From: DATAJX01 sp964601735
GTDB lineage: Bacteria > Pseudomonadota > Alphaproteobacteria > UBA2136 > UBA6156
Reading direction: 5' to 3'
Assembly: GCA_964601735.1 (NCBI GenBank)
Contig: CAZROO010000005.1
Location: forward strand, 1 to 64,000
DNA length: 64,000 nucleotides
Shown here: one piece after another, positions 17,738-26,072 of the stretch
Position numbering within the stretch: position 1 is the first letter of the stretch
Layout of the letters: every line of letters begins with the position of its first letter
Program-made: the position numbers and the translations under genes
Notes under the pieces: model-generated
What the model was told of the DNA's origin: nothing
What the model saw: the letters and a program-made list of their open reading frames with translations, nothing else
Database searches by the model: none

Positions 17738-17798
17738 TCACAGGCAAAAAATTTTATCGCCTGCAATCCTGTCACCCTGTTAGCCTGTAATCCTTGCT
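17738..17798. repeat. Family-2 inverted repeat between lptG and lptD
   Basis: The left arm has AAGGACAATAGCTCACAGGC. The right arm reads CCTGTCACCCTG and TTAGCCTGTAATCCTT, which pairs imperfectly with the left arm. The same wording (CCTGTnACCCTGTTATCC) recurs at 56776-56806. Confidence 0.6.
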
Positions 17799-17804
17799 AG
17801 GCGC

Positions 17805-20039
17805 TTGACGCCACCCCATTCCACCATCCATTGTCGGCCCTGGAAAAAGAGCCCGCCCCTGTACCGCATTTTGGCCCTGTTAGCGTTATTCGCCATCCCC
17901 GCGGCCTGGGCCCAAACCACAGCGCCTGTTTCCGGCACCCAAGCCAAGTCTCCCCAACCCTTCGACCTCGACGCCGACACGGTAAGCTACGAAAGCTCAC
18001 CCACCCGCATCGTCGCCCGCGGCAACGTGGTGGTCAGCAGCTCCGACGGCCGCCTGCAAACCCCCGAACTCACCTATTATTCCGATACGGGCCGCGTACT
18101 GGCTTCCGGCGGCGTCACCTATACCAACCCCTCCAACCAGGTACTCACCGCCCAAACGCTCGAACTCACCGACAAATTCCGCCAGGGCGCCGCCGACAAG
18201 CTCACCATGTCGGTGCCGCAACTCGGCCAGATTCTCACCGCCCAAACCGCCACCAAACTCAGCCCCACCGAATATCAATTGAACCACGCCACCTACAGCC
18301 CGTGCCGCACCTGCCCGGGCGAAAGCAAACCCTGGTCGGTCAGCGCCCAAACCGTGACGTACGACACCTCCGAAAGCAAGGTCACCTACCGCAACGCCGT
18401 CTTCAAGGTCAAAGACACCCCCATCATGTACCTGCCCTATTTCAGCAACAGCGTAGGCCCCAAACAACCCAAAAGCGGCCTATTGTTACCAACCGTCGGC
18501 CACTCCTCCAATAAAGGCTTCATGGTCGGCGAACGCTATTACATCTGGAACCCGCGCGAAAACGCCGATTACACCATCGGCGACACCTACATGAGCGCGC
18601 GCGGCCATATGCTTGCCGCCGAGCGCCGCCAGATTACCGACTACACGCAAAGTGAATTCCGCGGCAGCTTCATCAACGACCTCGACCAGAACTCCCGCCC
18701 GCGCGGCGATGTCCAGGGTATCTTCCAGCAGGTGCTCCAGCCCGGCCTGCGTGTCGGTTTCAATGCCGAGCGCGCCAGCGACCGCACCTACCTCAACGAA
18801 TACTTCGGCCGCACCGACCCCTATCTCGCCAGCACGCTCTACGGCGAAAGCGGAGCCGAAGACCACTACTACGCCCTCACCGCCACGCAGTTCCAGAACC
18901 TCAGCAGCACCATGCCCAACGGCAGCGCGTCGCAGGCCACCACCGCGCAAGTGCTGCCGCACCTCCAGCTCGAAAAAACCTTCAGCATGGGCGGCCGTGG
19001 CGACACCCTCAACCTCACCGGCGACTCCATCAACCTCATGCGCACCACCGGCACACGCTACCGCCGCATGATCGGCATGGCCGACTACAATAAGCCACTG
19101 CTGTTTGAAGACGGCAGCAAGCTCAACCTCGACGCCACCCTGCGCGGCGACTATTACAACGTCGATGGCCAAAATGGCCCTGGCTCCCAAAACGGCGATA
19201 CCTTCCGCGCCCTGCCGGAAGCCACCGCGCTCTGGAGCAAGCCCTACGTCTCGCCCGGCGGCTATCATACCATCGCGCCTACCGTCATGGGCGCCCTTTC
19301 GCCACGCGGGGGCAACCCTTCCGGTATCCCGAATGAAGACTCCGTCGGCTACGAACTCGACGCCGCAAACCTGTTCGAGCCCAACCGCTACGCCGGGCTC
19401 GACCGGGTCGAAACCGGCCCGCGCGTGGTCTACGGACTCGACAACCGCTGGGGTGATGCCAGCCACACCGACTGGCGCCTGTTCCTCGGCCAGGGCATCC
19501 GTAAATTCAACGACAACCGACTGCCGACCAACAGCGGCGCCGCCACCGCGGTAACCGACTGGATTGCCGCCGCCGAGGCCAACCCCACCAACTGGCTCAA
19601 TTTCCAAAACCAGCTCCGGCTCGATAATTCCGACCTCACCATCCGCCGCGCCGACACCAGCATGCGCATCGGCGAGTACAACAGAACCCGCCTCATCGTC
19701 ACCCACAGCTATCTCGACAACGGCCCCAACGAACTGAGCCTCGACTTCCAGTTACCCATCAACGACAACTGGTCGTTCCTCTCCCAGGCGCGCGAGGACA
19801 TCGCCAACAATACGCTGCTCGAAGGCACCGCCGGCTTCCGCTTCAGGGCTGACTGCTATCAAGTCGACCTGATGGCCAAGCGCAGCGGATACGAAAGTGC
19901 CGACCTCCACCCCAGTACCGACTACATCGTCAACCTCAAGCTGCTCACCTTCAACACCGGTGACGACAACGGCAACATCGGCGTCCTGCCCGGTGCCACC
20001 GATACCCGCAGCAGCCTCGACACCATGCCAAAACTGTAG
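17805..20039 (+). CDS. lptD: LPS-assembly protein LptD
   Basis: 744 aa from a TTG at 17805; no ATG is available before the signal peptide, so the start is uncertain by a few codons. Signal peptide ends AWA/Q. The N-terminal part is the OstA beta-jellyroll (DADTVSYESS onward) and the C-terminal two thirds is an outer-membrane barrel. The SPCRTCPG pair near residue 165 and the FRADCYQ motif near residue 685 are typical LptD cysteines for inter-domain disulfides. The usual downstream surA-pdxA-ksgA is absent; a terminator follows instead. Confidence 0.93.
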   Translation: MTPPHSTIHCRPWKKSPPLYRILALLALFAIPAAWAQTTAPVSGTQAKSPQPFDLDADTVSYESSPTRIVARGNVVVSSSDGRLQTPELTYYSDTGRVLASGGVTYTNPSNQVLTAQTLELTDKFRQGAADKLTMSVPQLGQILTAQTATKLSPTEYQLNHATYSPCRTCPGESKPWSVSAQTVTYDTSESKVTYRNAVFKVKDTPIMYLPYFSNSVGPKQPKSGLLLPTVGHSSNKGFMVGERYYIWNPRENADYTIGDTYMSARGHMLAAERRQITDYTQSEFRGSFINDLDQNSRPRGDVQGIFQQVLQPGLRVGFNAERASDRTYLNEYFGRTDPYLASTLYGESGAEDHYYALTATQFQNLSSTMPNGSASQATTAQVLPHLQLEKTFSMGGRGDTLNLTGDSINLMRTTGTRYRRMIGMADYNKPLLFEDGSKLNLDATLRGDYYNVDGQNGPGSQNGDTFRALPEATALWSKPYVSPGGYHTIAPTVMGALSPRGGNPSGIPNEDSVGYELDAANLFEPNRYAGLDRVETGPRVVYGLDNRWGDASHTDWRLFLGQGIRKFNDNRLPTNSGAATAVTDWIAAAEANPTNWLNFQNQLRLDNSDLTIRRADTSMRIGEYNRTRLIVTHSYLDNGPNELSLDFQLPINDNWSFLSQAREDIANNTLLEGTAGFRFRADCYQVDLMAKRSGYESADLHPSTDYIVNLKLLTFNTGDDNGNIGVLPGATDTRSSLDTMPKL

Positions 20040-20052
20040 CCTGGCAGGCAGC

Positions 20053-20078
20053 AAAAAGGCCCCTCAACAGGGCCTTTT
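20053..20078. terminator. Bidirectional terminator between lptD and the deoxyribosyltransferase-like gene
   Basis: AAAAAGGCCCC, TCAACA, GGGCCTTTT, with A and T tracts on both sides. Confidence 0.85.
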
Positions 20079-20089
20079 CAATATCGAAA

Positions 20090-20587
20090 TCAGGCCAGCA
20101 AACGTTGGCGCAGGTTATGGCACAAGGCATCCAACGTCGGAGCAATGCCACCCTGGTTCCCAAAACAATATTCCACCTGAAGGTTCACTATCGAACCGAT
20201 ATTATCGGCACTGAGCCTGAAATCCCCCCGGTAGCCATACAGCTTTTTACCTTTGGCATACGCATAGCCCACTTCGCAGGCCGTGCCGCTATCAACATCC
20301 GTACCGTCAAGCACCGCTACAACGGCTTGGGATGAATCAATCGCCTCAAAGTTGGTTTTGGCAATCTGCCGGTTCAACGTCTGCCACCGGTTTCGCTGTT
20401 CCGGGCCAAACGGCAAGGCATTTGCTTCTTCAACCGGTTTTTCATCGGTGAGGGTCCAGGGGTCCAGTAAATCCAGGCCTAGTTGACGCAACCGGGGTAA
20501 AAGAACGCCACTGTAGTAGTGGCGCCCGGCTTCACTAAATCCCAGAGGGCTGGCAACATATACTGTAGGCTTTAAAGCTCCGCTCAT
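20090..20587 (-). CDS. Nucleoside 2-deoxyribosyltransferase-like protein
   Basis: 165 aa. YVASPLGFS at the N-terminus, VVAVLDGTDVDSGTACEVGYAYAKGK in the middle (the DSGTAxE segment carries the nucleophilic Glu) and GYRGDFR match the family that swaps bases on deoxynucleosides or hydrolyses them. AAGGAG lies 5 bases before the ATG. The acceptor base is unknown. Confidence 0.82.
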   Translation of the reverse strand: MSGALKPTVYVASPLGFSEAGRHYYSGVLLPRLRQLGLDLLDPWTLTDEKPVEEANALPFGPEQRNRWQTLNRQIAKTNFEAIDSSQAVVAVLDGTDVDSGTACEVGYAYAKGKKLYGYRGDFRLSADNIGSIVNLQVEYCFGNQGGIAPTLDALCHNLRQRLLA

Positions 20588-20651
20588 CGGCGCTCCTTCA
20601 AAAGAGATGAGATCCCCTTCTCATACTCAATCAAATTGCCTTCCGGCAAGC

Positions 20652-21476
20652 TTAATTCACATCAATGACAAACGGGACAGTCACAACCTGCCCCTTATGC
20701 TTCACCTGCAGAAACAGCTTATGCATGCCACGCACTTGAGGCATCAGTTGAAAATTCAACACCGGCCCGCCGCGGTCATCCGGGCTTTCCGGTTCGGCCC
20801 CGCTCGGGTGCGCATGCATGATGGTCTCCAGGTTCCTGTCAAAACCCGCCAGGTGGGCATAAGACCCCATAATCGGCTCCAGGCTTGTCACCGGCAACCC
20901 ATCGTCGCTGTAGGTGTTCAAAATTGCCAGCGTGCCCTCACCCGCGTGCGGCGGCATCGCCAGGGTCAGGGTAAAACGCATACCGTCACCGCTGCCGGTC
21001 AGCACTTGCTCCTTGCCCAGCGCCGTCGGTTGCGGAACCACCCCACCCAGTTGCAACGGCACAAACTGGTCGTTGTCCTCCTTGGGTTTCACTTCCAGCC
21101 AAAGCTTGTAAGCTGCCCTTTGCGGCGTAAAACCCACCACCCATTCGCCGTCGCTCCGGCCCGGCACGGGGTGGAGGTGATGATAATCGGCCATGCCGCC
21201 ATCAATCGCAAACAGGTGCATCGGCTCGTCGTGGATAATCTCCACGTCCGCCGGACGTAATGGGCGGCCATATTTATCCTTTAATACCAGCGTCAGGCTC
21301 ACCGGCCTGCCGGGCACCAGCTCGCCGCCGTTGCTCACCGTGGCCCGCACCGTCGGACTGGCCGCCATACTCATCCCGGTCATACCCACCATGCCATGAC
21401 CGCCATCAGCCCATACCGCCAGCGGAGCCACCGGCAGCACAAGGCCCAGCGCTCCCAACATCCATAACCCACGCAT
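20652..21476 (-). CDS. Exported His/Met-rich protein with two related domains, possibly copper-related
   Basis: 274 aa. Signal peptide ends VWA/DGG and is followed by a His/Met cluster (GGHGMVGMTGMSM). Two related segments follow, one with EPMHLFAIDGGMADYHHLHP (about 90-110) and one with AHLAGFDRNLETIMHAHP (about 205-225). Such HxHP-containing proteins are often found near copper-handling systems. No metal-transport gene is adjacent here, so copper binding is an inference. Confidence 0.7.
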   Translation of the reverse strand: MRGLWMLGALGLVLPVAPLAVWADGGHGMVGMTGMSMAASPTVRATVSNGGELVPGRPVSLTLVLKDKYGRPLRPADVEIIHDEPMHLFAIDGGMADYHHLHPVPGRSDGEWVVGFTPQRAAYKLWLEVKPKEDNDQFVPLQLGGVVPQPTALGKEQVLTGSGDGMRFTLTLAMPPHAGEGTLAILNTYSDDGLPVTSLEPIMGSYAHLAGFDRNLETIMHAHPSGAEPESPDDRGGPVLNFQLMPQVRGMHKLFLQVKHKGQVVTVPFVIDVN

Positions 21477-21492
21477 GGCGGCACCCTTCCTG

Positions 21493-21819
21493 TTAAAAAC
21501 TGCTGGTCGATATCAGAATTACCTGCTCGCCGGCCTTTACCAGCGGCAAGTGGCGGCGAATTTCCTCGTCCACGTAATCCTCGTCCAGCCGCTGGTGCGA
21601 ATCCGGCCGCAACCGCACCACGTTGCGCTGCAACTGGTCAATGTAGGCGTGCAAGTCGGTATTTTCGGCCTGTAACTGCTGTACCTGAACAGTCAGATGC
21701 TTCCACGTCACCACCCCGCGCTCGCCGTTAATCAGTTGCAACGTGGTGTACAGCAGCAGCAACCCCGCCGAAATCGGCAGCAGCAGCCTGTACATCCGGG
21801 GGGTGAAGCGAATCCGCAC
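21493..21819 (-). CDS. FtsB/DivIC-family septum formation initiator
   Basis: 108 aa. One membrane helix (about 11-29), then a coiled coil (TVQVQQLQAENTDL) and a short C-terminal tail, the FtsB layout. These bitopic proteins link FtsL and FtsQ in the divisome. The start is a GTG directly abutting the kdsA stop codon, so translation is probably coupled. In many alphaproteobacteria ftsB lies beside kdsA and eno; eno is missing here. Confidence 0.8.
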   Translation of the reverse strand: MRIRFTPRMYRLLLPISAGLLLLYTTLQLINGERGVVTWKHLTVQVQQLQAENTDLHAYIDQLQRNVVRLRPDSHQRLDEDYVDEEIRRHLPLVKAGEQVILISTSSF

Positions 21820-22671
21820 CTACAGTCCTTTCCGCCAGGCATCAAGGTCTTTGAGAGGCGTCAGCAATGCTTCCAGCTCATCCAGCGGCACCTGGGTTTC
21901 CTTGTCGCTAATCGCTTTGCTGGGGTCAGGATGGGTCTCGATGAACAACCCGGCCACCCCCACCGCCACGGCGGCCCGCAGCAGCGGCGGCAGGTCGGCA
22001 CGATTGCCGCTGCTGGCGCCACCGGCCCCGCTGGGTTTCATCACGCTGTGGGTGGCATCGAACACCACCGGGTAGCCGCTCCCGGCCATTACCGGAAAAC
22101 CACGAAAATCCACCACCAGGTTATGGTAGCCGAAGGTCACCCCGCGCTCGGTCAGAATCACGTTGTCGGTGCCCGCACTGGCAATCTTGGCGGCGGCGGG
22201 CAACATGTCCTCGGGGGCCATGAACTGCCCCTTTTTCAGGTTCACGGCTTTACTGGCCCCCTTCACCGCGGTGCCGCAGGCCAGCAACAGGTCGGTCTGG
22301 CGGGCCAGAAAGGCCGGGATCTGCACCACATCCACCACCTCGGCCACCGGCCCCACCTGGGCCAGGTCATGAACATCGGTAACCACAGGTAACCCCATGT
22401 TTTTACGAATTTCTTCCAGCAATTTCAGGCCTTCGTCCAGCCCCATGCCCCGGCCACCGCCCAAACTGGTCCGGTTTGCTTTATCAAAGCTACCTTTGTA
22501 CACCACGCCCCAGCCAAGCTTGCGACCAAGTTGCGACACCTTTTCAGCGGTCCGTAGCGTAATGTCCCGGCCCTCCAGGGCACAGGTTCCGGCCATGAGG
22601 CTTATAGGCAAATTATTGGAAAAAATGACTTTTTCAATCTTATCGCCACCAATAGTCACCGTCTTCTGCAT
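21820..22671 (-). CDS. kdsA: 3-deoxy-8-phosphooctulonate synthase (KDO-8-P synthase)
   Basis: 283 aa from the ATG at 22671 (MQKTV), matching the usual ~280. An earlier ATG at 22743 has no ribosome binding site and lies across the divergent gene's promoter. It condenses phosphoenolpyruvate with arabinose-5-phosphate for LPS inner core. FKASFDKANR-like GSFDKANRTS, FLARQTDL and HPDP motifs are present. The residue equivalent to the metal-ligand position is Cys (MAGTCALEGRD), where E. coli has Asn, indicating the metal-dependent class. Confidence 0.93.
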   Translation of the reverse strand: MQKTVTIGGDKIEKVIFSNNLPISLMAGTCALEGRDITLRTAEKVSQLGRKLGWGVVYKGSFDKANRTSLGGGRGMGLDEGLKLLEEIRKNMGLPVVTDVHDLAQVGPVAEVVDVVQIPAFLARQTDLLLACGTAVKGASKAVNLKKGQFMAPEDMLPAAAKIASAGTDNVILTERGVTFGYHNLVVDFRGFPVMAGSGYPVVFDATHSVMKPSGAGGASSGNRADLPPLLRAAVAVGVAGLFIETHPDPSKAISDKETQVPLDELEALLTPLKDLDAWRKGL

Positions 22672-22695
22672 AGCCCCGAAATTAACCTCAAACCC

Positions 22696-22725
22696 CTTGA
22701 AATACCACCCCACCAACCCATTTTT
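22696..22725 (+). promoter_or_regulatory. RpoH-type promoter for the His-rich gene
   Basis: CTTGAAA, 13 bases, ACCCATTTTT. It fits the heat-shock sigma-32 form CTTGAAA-N13/14-CCCATnT as well as a weak sigma-70 reading (TTGAAA-N17-ATTTTT). It ends 35 bases before the ATG at 22760. Confidence 0.55.
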
Positions 22726-22759
22726 AAAGCAAGTCACCGCCATTCATAGGAGTTTAAAA

Positions 22760-23380
22760 ATGGCCATCGACCAATCTACAATCTCTTTAAGTGCCGACGC
22801 CCAAACCAAAAAGGCGGCATATGGCGAAATCTACTGCTCCACTCAAGGTACCTGCCCCAACGGCTGGCAAATCAAGCTCGCCGAAAACTATCCGCTGGCT
22901 CAATCCACCACCTCTCCCTCGGCAGATACTCTCACTGCCCAGGAAAAAGTGCCGGACATGCAGGCGGTGGCACCGGTTCCCGAAGCGGAACTGAAGCACA
23001 ACGGCGAACGCTCCGGTATTCACGGCACGGCAATAATCGCCGCAGTCACCGGGCAGCACATTGCCGACCCCTCACCGCAAATGAGGGCCGCGCACCGTAA
23101 GGCCCGGCTCAACACGCTTCGCAAAAAGCACGTCGCCGCCAAGCCTCACCACCACGAGCACCATCACCAGGTGGTCACCCGAGCCAACGGCCACCACAAA
23201 CGGAACGCCAAAGCAGCCCACCACTACCGGACTGCCAAGGCTCTACCTTCCCACCATAAAACACTCCAGGTCGCCATACCGGCACCCGAGCGCATGGTAG
23301 AAACGGCACCGCCGCCACGAGATCCCTTCCGTGAATTCCTCATGGCCTGTGCCCGCTTCGCCAGAGCGATCCGCACCTAA
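22760..23380 (+). CDS. His-rich basic protein, unknown
   Basis: 206 aa. AGGAG lies 7 bases upstream of the ATG. No signal peptide. The N-terminal half has two Cys (EIYCSTQGTC), and residues about 115-170 are packed with His, Lys and Ala (HHHEHHH, HHKRNAKAAHHY, SHHKT), suggesting metal or nucleic acid binding. It has its own RpoH-type promoter and terminator. The MAID start recurs in the orphan at 41438. I do not recognise a family. Confidence 0.72.
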   Translation: MAIDQSTISLSADAQTKKAAYGEIYCSTQGTCPNGWQIKLAENYPLAQSTTSPSADTLTAQEKVPDMQAVAPVPEAELKHNGERSGIHGTAIIAAVTGQHIADPSPQMRAAHRKARLNTLRKKHVAAKPHHHEHHHQVVTRANGHHKRNAKAAHHYRTAKALPSHHKTLQVAIPAPERMVETAPPPRDPFREFLMACARFARAIRT

Positions 23381-23395
23381 TCTTCGTCATAAACT

Positions 23396-23426
23396 TGGCC
23401 CTTCCTCTGGAAGGGCCATTTTCTTT
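23396..23426 (+). terminator. Terminator after the His-rich gene
   Basis: TGGCCCTTCC, TCT, GGAAGGGCCA followed by TTTTCTTT. Confidence 0.88.
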
Positions 23427-23431
23427 ACCGC

Positions 23432-23461
23432 CTTGAAAATCAGCCATTTCGCCCCATATTT
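23432..23461 (+). promoter_or_regulatory. RpoH-type promoter for the 153-aa orphan
   Basis: CTTGAAA, 13 bases, CCCCATATTT: a near-perfect match to the sigma-32 consensus. The ATG is 51 bases downstream. Confidence 0.65.
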
Positions 23462-23511
23462 AAGTTAAACCCGTGCCATCCGGCACATCCCTTTTTTGAT
23501 ATGAGGTCCAC

Positions 23512-23973
23512 ATGCCCCATGAATTCTCCCACCACGCTTTCGAGGACGCCGCCCGCGCTTTCCCATCGGAAAACCCAATGGAAGAAGCCCTGCCGGCAAT
23601 CGACGAGCAAGGTGACTTCACCGAGCCAAGCCCGGAGTTCAAACCTCACCTCCCCCACATCTACTGGGCCGGAGAGGTACGTCGGCACCAGCCGCCCAAA
23701 CCCGTCAGCAATTACCGGTCGCAAAACGAGCGGGCACTGGATGATTTGGCCTTCGGCTATCTTCCACCCATCCGCCGCAAGGCCGAAGTCTATTCCGACG
23801 ACTGGCTCAAAGCGGAAAACCAGCGGCAATACGAGCTGATGAGGGCGCCCGTTGCGCCTCCATCATCAGCTCCGCCGCCGGTTTCAGCACCTCCGAGGAA
23901 AAGAAGCTTCCTCGAATGGTTCCGCCAAAGGTGCTGGCTCGCGGTCATCTGCACCGCCCTCCGGTTCACTTGA
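23512..23973 (+). CDS. Small Pro-rich protein, unknown
   Basis: 153 aa, no signal peptide. Acidic and Pro-rich first two thirds, then a PPSSAPPPVSAPP linker (about 113-127) and a basic/hydrophobic C-terminus (RKRSFLEWFRQRCWLAVICTALRF) that could sit on a membrane. A GAGG site lies 5-6 bases upstream. Own promoter and terminator. No family recognised. Confidence 0.7.
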   Translation: MPHEFSHHAFEDAARAFPSENPMEEALPAIDEQGDFTEPSPEFKPHLPHIYWAGEVRRHQPPKPVSNYRSQNERALDDLAFGYLPPIRRKAEVYSDDWLKAENQRQYELMRAPVAPPSSAPPPVSAPPRKRSFLEWFRQRCWLAVICTALRFT

Positions 23974-23983
23974 ACCTACCGAT

Positions 23984-24016
23984 AAAACCCCCGGCCAAAA
24001 GCCGGGGGGTTTTTTA
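23984..24016 (+). terminator. Terminator after the 153-aa orphan
   Basis: AAAACCCCCGGC, CAAAA, GCCGGGGGG followed by a T tract. Confidence 0.9.
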
Positions 24017-24024
24017 TTTACAGC

Positions 24025-24054
24025 CTTGAAAAAGCCTCCATCCTGGCCCATCTC
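24025..24054 (+). promoter_or_regulatory. RpoH-type promoter for the 66-aa orphan
   Basis: CTTGAAA, 13 bases, GGCCCATCTC. CCCAT is in the same place as in the two preceding promoters. The ATG is 48 bases downstream. Confidence 0.55.
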
Positions 24055-24101
24055 TCAAAAGAACCCGCGCTCGCCGCACCTCACGTTTAAGGAACCTTAC
24101 C

Positions 24102-24302
24102 ATGACCCATTCCACAACTGAGCCTTTCGATTTTACCGCAGACATGGCGGCCATCGTCGAAAAGCAAATCAAACCGGTACGCAAACCGCCTGTCAGCATT
24201 TACGCTGAGCGAAACATCATTTCCTCGGCGGCAAATGATAAAGTCACCCGCCCACTCTGTTTCCAGACAGGTTTGGCCCTGCATCCCGAAATTTGGGAAT
24301 AA
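24102..24302 (+). CDS. Small protein, unknown
   Basis: 66 aa, soluble, one Cys. AAGGAA lies 8 bases upstream of the ATG. It has its own RpoH-type promoter and strong terminator, the same unit architecture as its two upstream neighbours. No family recognised. Confidence 0.65.
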   Translation: MTHSTTEPFDFTADMAAIVEKQIKPVRKPPVSIYAERNIISSAANDKVTRPLCFQTGLALHPEIWE

Positions 24303-24309
24303 CCAAACG

Positions 24310-24345
24310 AAAGCCCCCGGTTGCATAAGCAACCGGGGGCTTTTT
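24310..24345. terminator. Bidirectional terminator between the 66-aa gene and the small lipoprotein
   Basis: AAAGCCCCCGGTTGC, ATAA, GCAACCGGGGGCTTTTT: a 15-bp stem with A and T tracts. Confidence 0.92.
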
Positions 24346-24346
24346 C

Positions 24347-24589
24347 TTATTGCTGGACCGTAGCCGCAGGCGGCGGAATCCTGCACTCCTCAGCATTCCG
24401 GCCATGTTCCCACTCGCAGTCAGAAGGAAGAGTGGTAACAGCCCTTTTATAGTAAGGGTCGTCCACCCTCGCCGAGGGCGCCACGGCTTCCCGCAGACGG
24501 CTGCTGAAATCGGAAGCGCAACCCGCTATCGAAACCCCCAGCAAAACCAGAACACTAAAACGAACAATCCATCGCACGAAAATCTCCAT
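24347..24589 (-). CDS. Small lipoprotein, unknown
   Basis: 80 aa. The N-terminal hydrophobic stretch ends in SIAGC, a good lipobox with Cys at 24, so it is probably an outer- or inner-membrane lipoprotein. Two more Cys (SDCEWEHGRNAEEC) could form a disulfide. No clear ribosome binding site. Upstream a CTTG-N17-CCTATTT element (24646-24619) fits the alphaproteobacterial RpoH form. Confidence 0.7.
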   Translation of the reverse strand: MEIFVRWIVRFSVLVLLGVSIAGCASDFSSRLREAVAPSARVDDPYYKRAVTTLPSDCEWEHGRNAEECRIPPPAATVQQ

Positions 24590-24618
24590 GCCGTAAAAAG
24601 GGCCAAAACCTACTTTCT

Positions 24619-24646
24619 AAATAGGCCATCCCAGGCCCAAATCAAG
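24619..24646 (-). promoter_or_regulatory. Possible RpoH-type promoter of the small lipoprotein
   Basis: CTTG at 24646-24643, 17 bases, CCTATTT at 24625-24619. The same region has inverted CTAAATAGG/CCTATTTAG arms (24656-24617) that start at the msrA stop codon. Confidence 0.4.
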
Positions 24647-24657
24647 GGCCATCCAAC

Positions 24658-25260
24658 CTATTTAGCGTGGAGTTCCTTCAGTTTCGCATCCCGCCCGCAG
24701 CCCTGGCGGTACGCTGCATACTGCAGCGGATTCTTCAGGTAATATTCCTGGTGGTACTCCTCGGCAGGCCAGAACCTGGCCGCGGGCAACACCTCGGTCA
24801 CAACCTTTACCGGCTTGCCCAGCTTGGCGCTTAAGGTTTTTGCCAGCACCAGCTTGCTGGCCTCGGCATCCTTGCGCTCCTGCGCGTTGGCCACAAAAAT
24901 CGCGCTGCGGTACTGCGTGCCCTTGTCGCAAAACTGCCCGGCCGCATCCATCGGGTCGATGTTGCTCCAGAAAATTTCCACCAGCCGCGGATAACTCACC
25001 ACGGCAGGATCGTAGGTCACCTGAATCGCCTCGAAATGCCCGGTGTTGCCTGCGCTCACCTGCTCATAGGTCGGATTGTCCACATGCCCGCCGGTAAACC
25101 CCACCGTGGTTTTCTTCACACCCTGCTGGTGGTCGAATTCACTCTGCATGCACCAAAAGCACCCACCCGCAAAAGTGGCGGTCTTCAAACTCGCAGCCAT
25201 CGCCTTCCCTCCCGTCAAAACCATCCCCACCACTAAAATAGCCTTCAGCCAAACCTTCAT
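24658..25260 (-). CDS. msrA: Exported peptide methionine sulfoxide reductase MsrA
   Basis: 200 aa. A signal peptide (cleaved near AMA/AS, residue 22) precedes the MsrA domain with GCFWC (Cys34, Cys37) and the C-terminal QGCG resolving Cys. It repairs oxidised methionine, here in the periplasm. 30 bases downstream of recO, so likely read from that operon. Confidence 0.93.
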   Translation of the reverse strand: MKVWLKAILVVGMVLTGGKAMAASLKTATFAGGCFWCMQSEFDHQQGVKKTTVGFTGGHVDNPTYEQVSAGNTGHFEAIQVTYDPAVVSYPRLVEIFWSNIDPMDAAGQFCDKGTQYRSAIFVANAQERKDAEASKLVLAKTLSAKLGKPVKVVTEVLPAARFWPAEEYHQEYYLKNPLQYAAYRQGCGRDAKLKELHAK

Positions 25261-25290
25261 CTTCTCATCCTTTCCGCCAGGCCGTCCTCG

Positions 25291-26013
25291 TTACTCGCCA
25301 ACCGCCCGTGCCGTAGTCTGGAACTCACCCTGCAAAAAATCAACGAGCATTCGTCGCGCACCAAGCTTCTTTTCCCCCGCCATGCGCTGAACAAAAAAGC
25401 CAGTCAAACCCAACGCCGCCCGGCAGTCAGCGGCAGCTTCCGCCACCGGCCCGCCCCAAATCTGCGGCAATACCAGCAACCGGCCAACATACGGCGCACC
25501 AGCCACAACACTCACTGCCCGGCCCGTCACCGGGCTCACATAGGCCAGCGGCGCCCGCTCGGCGCAGGGTACCGGGTCGTCCGCCAGCGGCAAGCCGTAC
25601 CCGGCCGCCGCCAAAAAATTCCTCTCAAACCGCGCCACATCAGCCCAACCCGTAGCGCCTGCCAACAAGCCCTGGACATCCTCCCACACCATCGGATACC
25701 CATGTTCCTCCGGCAAAAGCTGACCCAGCAGCTCGGCCAGATAACTTCCCACCGCCCCGGCCCTGCGGCTGCCAAGCGCCCACGCGGCACGGGAAAACAC
25801 CGGCTCAATCGCCAAACTGCCCAACTGGCTGTCCAGCCGCCGGTAATGCTTATAGGCCACCTCGTCCATCGGTAGCAGCCGCAAGCGGCTGGCGCCTTTC
25901 TTGATAAGCCCCTTCACCAACCCGCGCTCGCGGCAGAACAGGTGCACCAGCGCGCCACCCTCGGCAAAGGGCTTAACCGTTAAAACTAAAGCGTGACCTT
26001 CGGAGGCACTCAC
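25291..26013 (-). CDS. recO: DNA repair protein RecO
   Basis: 240 aa. N-terminal OB fold (ALVLTVKPFAEGGALVHLFCRERGL) and the helical C-terminal half match RecO, which loads RecA with RecR. A zinc site is not obvious. It follows era by 59 bases, the usual alphaproteobacterial neighbour. Confidence 0.9.
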   Translation of the reverse strand: MSASEGHALVLTVKPFAEGGALVHLFCRERGLVKGLIKKGASRLRLLPMDEVAYKHYRRLDSQLGSLAIEPVFSRAAWALGSRRAGAVGSYLAELLGQLLPEEHGYPMVWEDVQGLLAGATGWADVARFERNFLAAAGYGLPLADDPVPCAERAPLAYVSPVTGRAVSVVAGAPYVGRLLVLPQIWGGPVAEAAADCRAALGLTGFFVQRMAGEKKLGARRMLVDFLQGEFQTTARAVGE

Positions 26014-26072
26014 CCACCCAGCTTTAGCCCTCTATATCCGGAATTCAACCAATCTGCCCGCAATCAGGCCAG

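Noticed and set aside
18486..19706. Long open frame opposite lptD
   Set aside because: Antisense shadow with Val/Ala/Gly-biased sequence and no recognisable domain.
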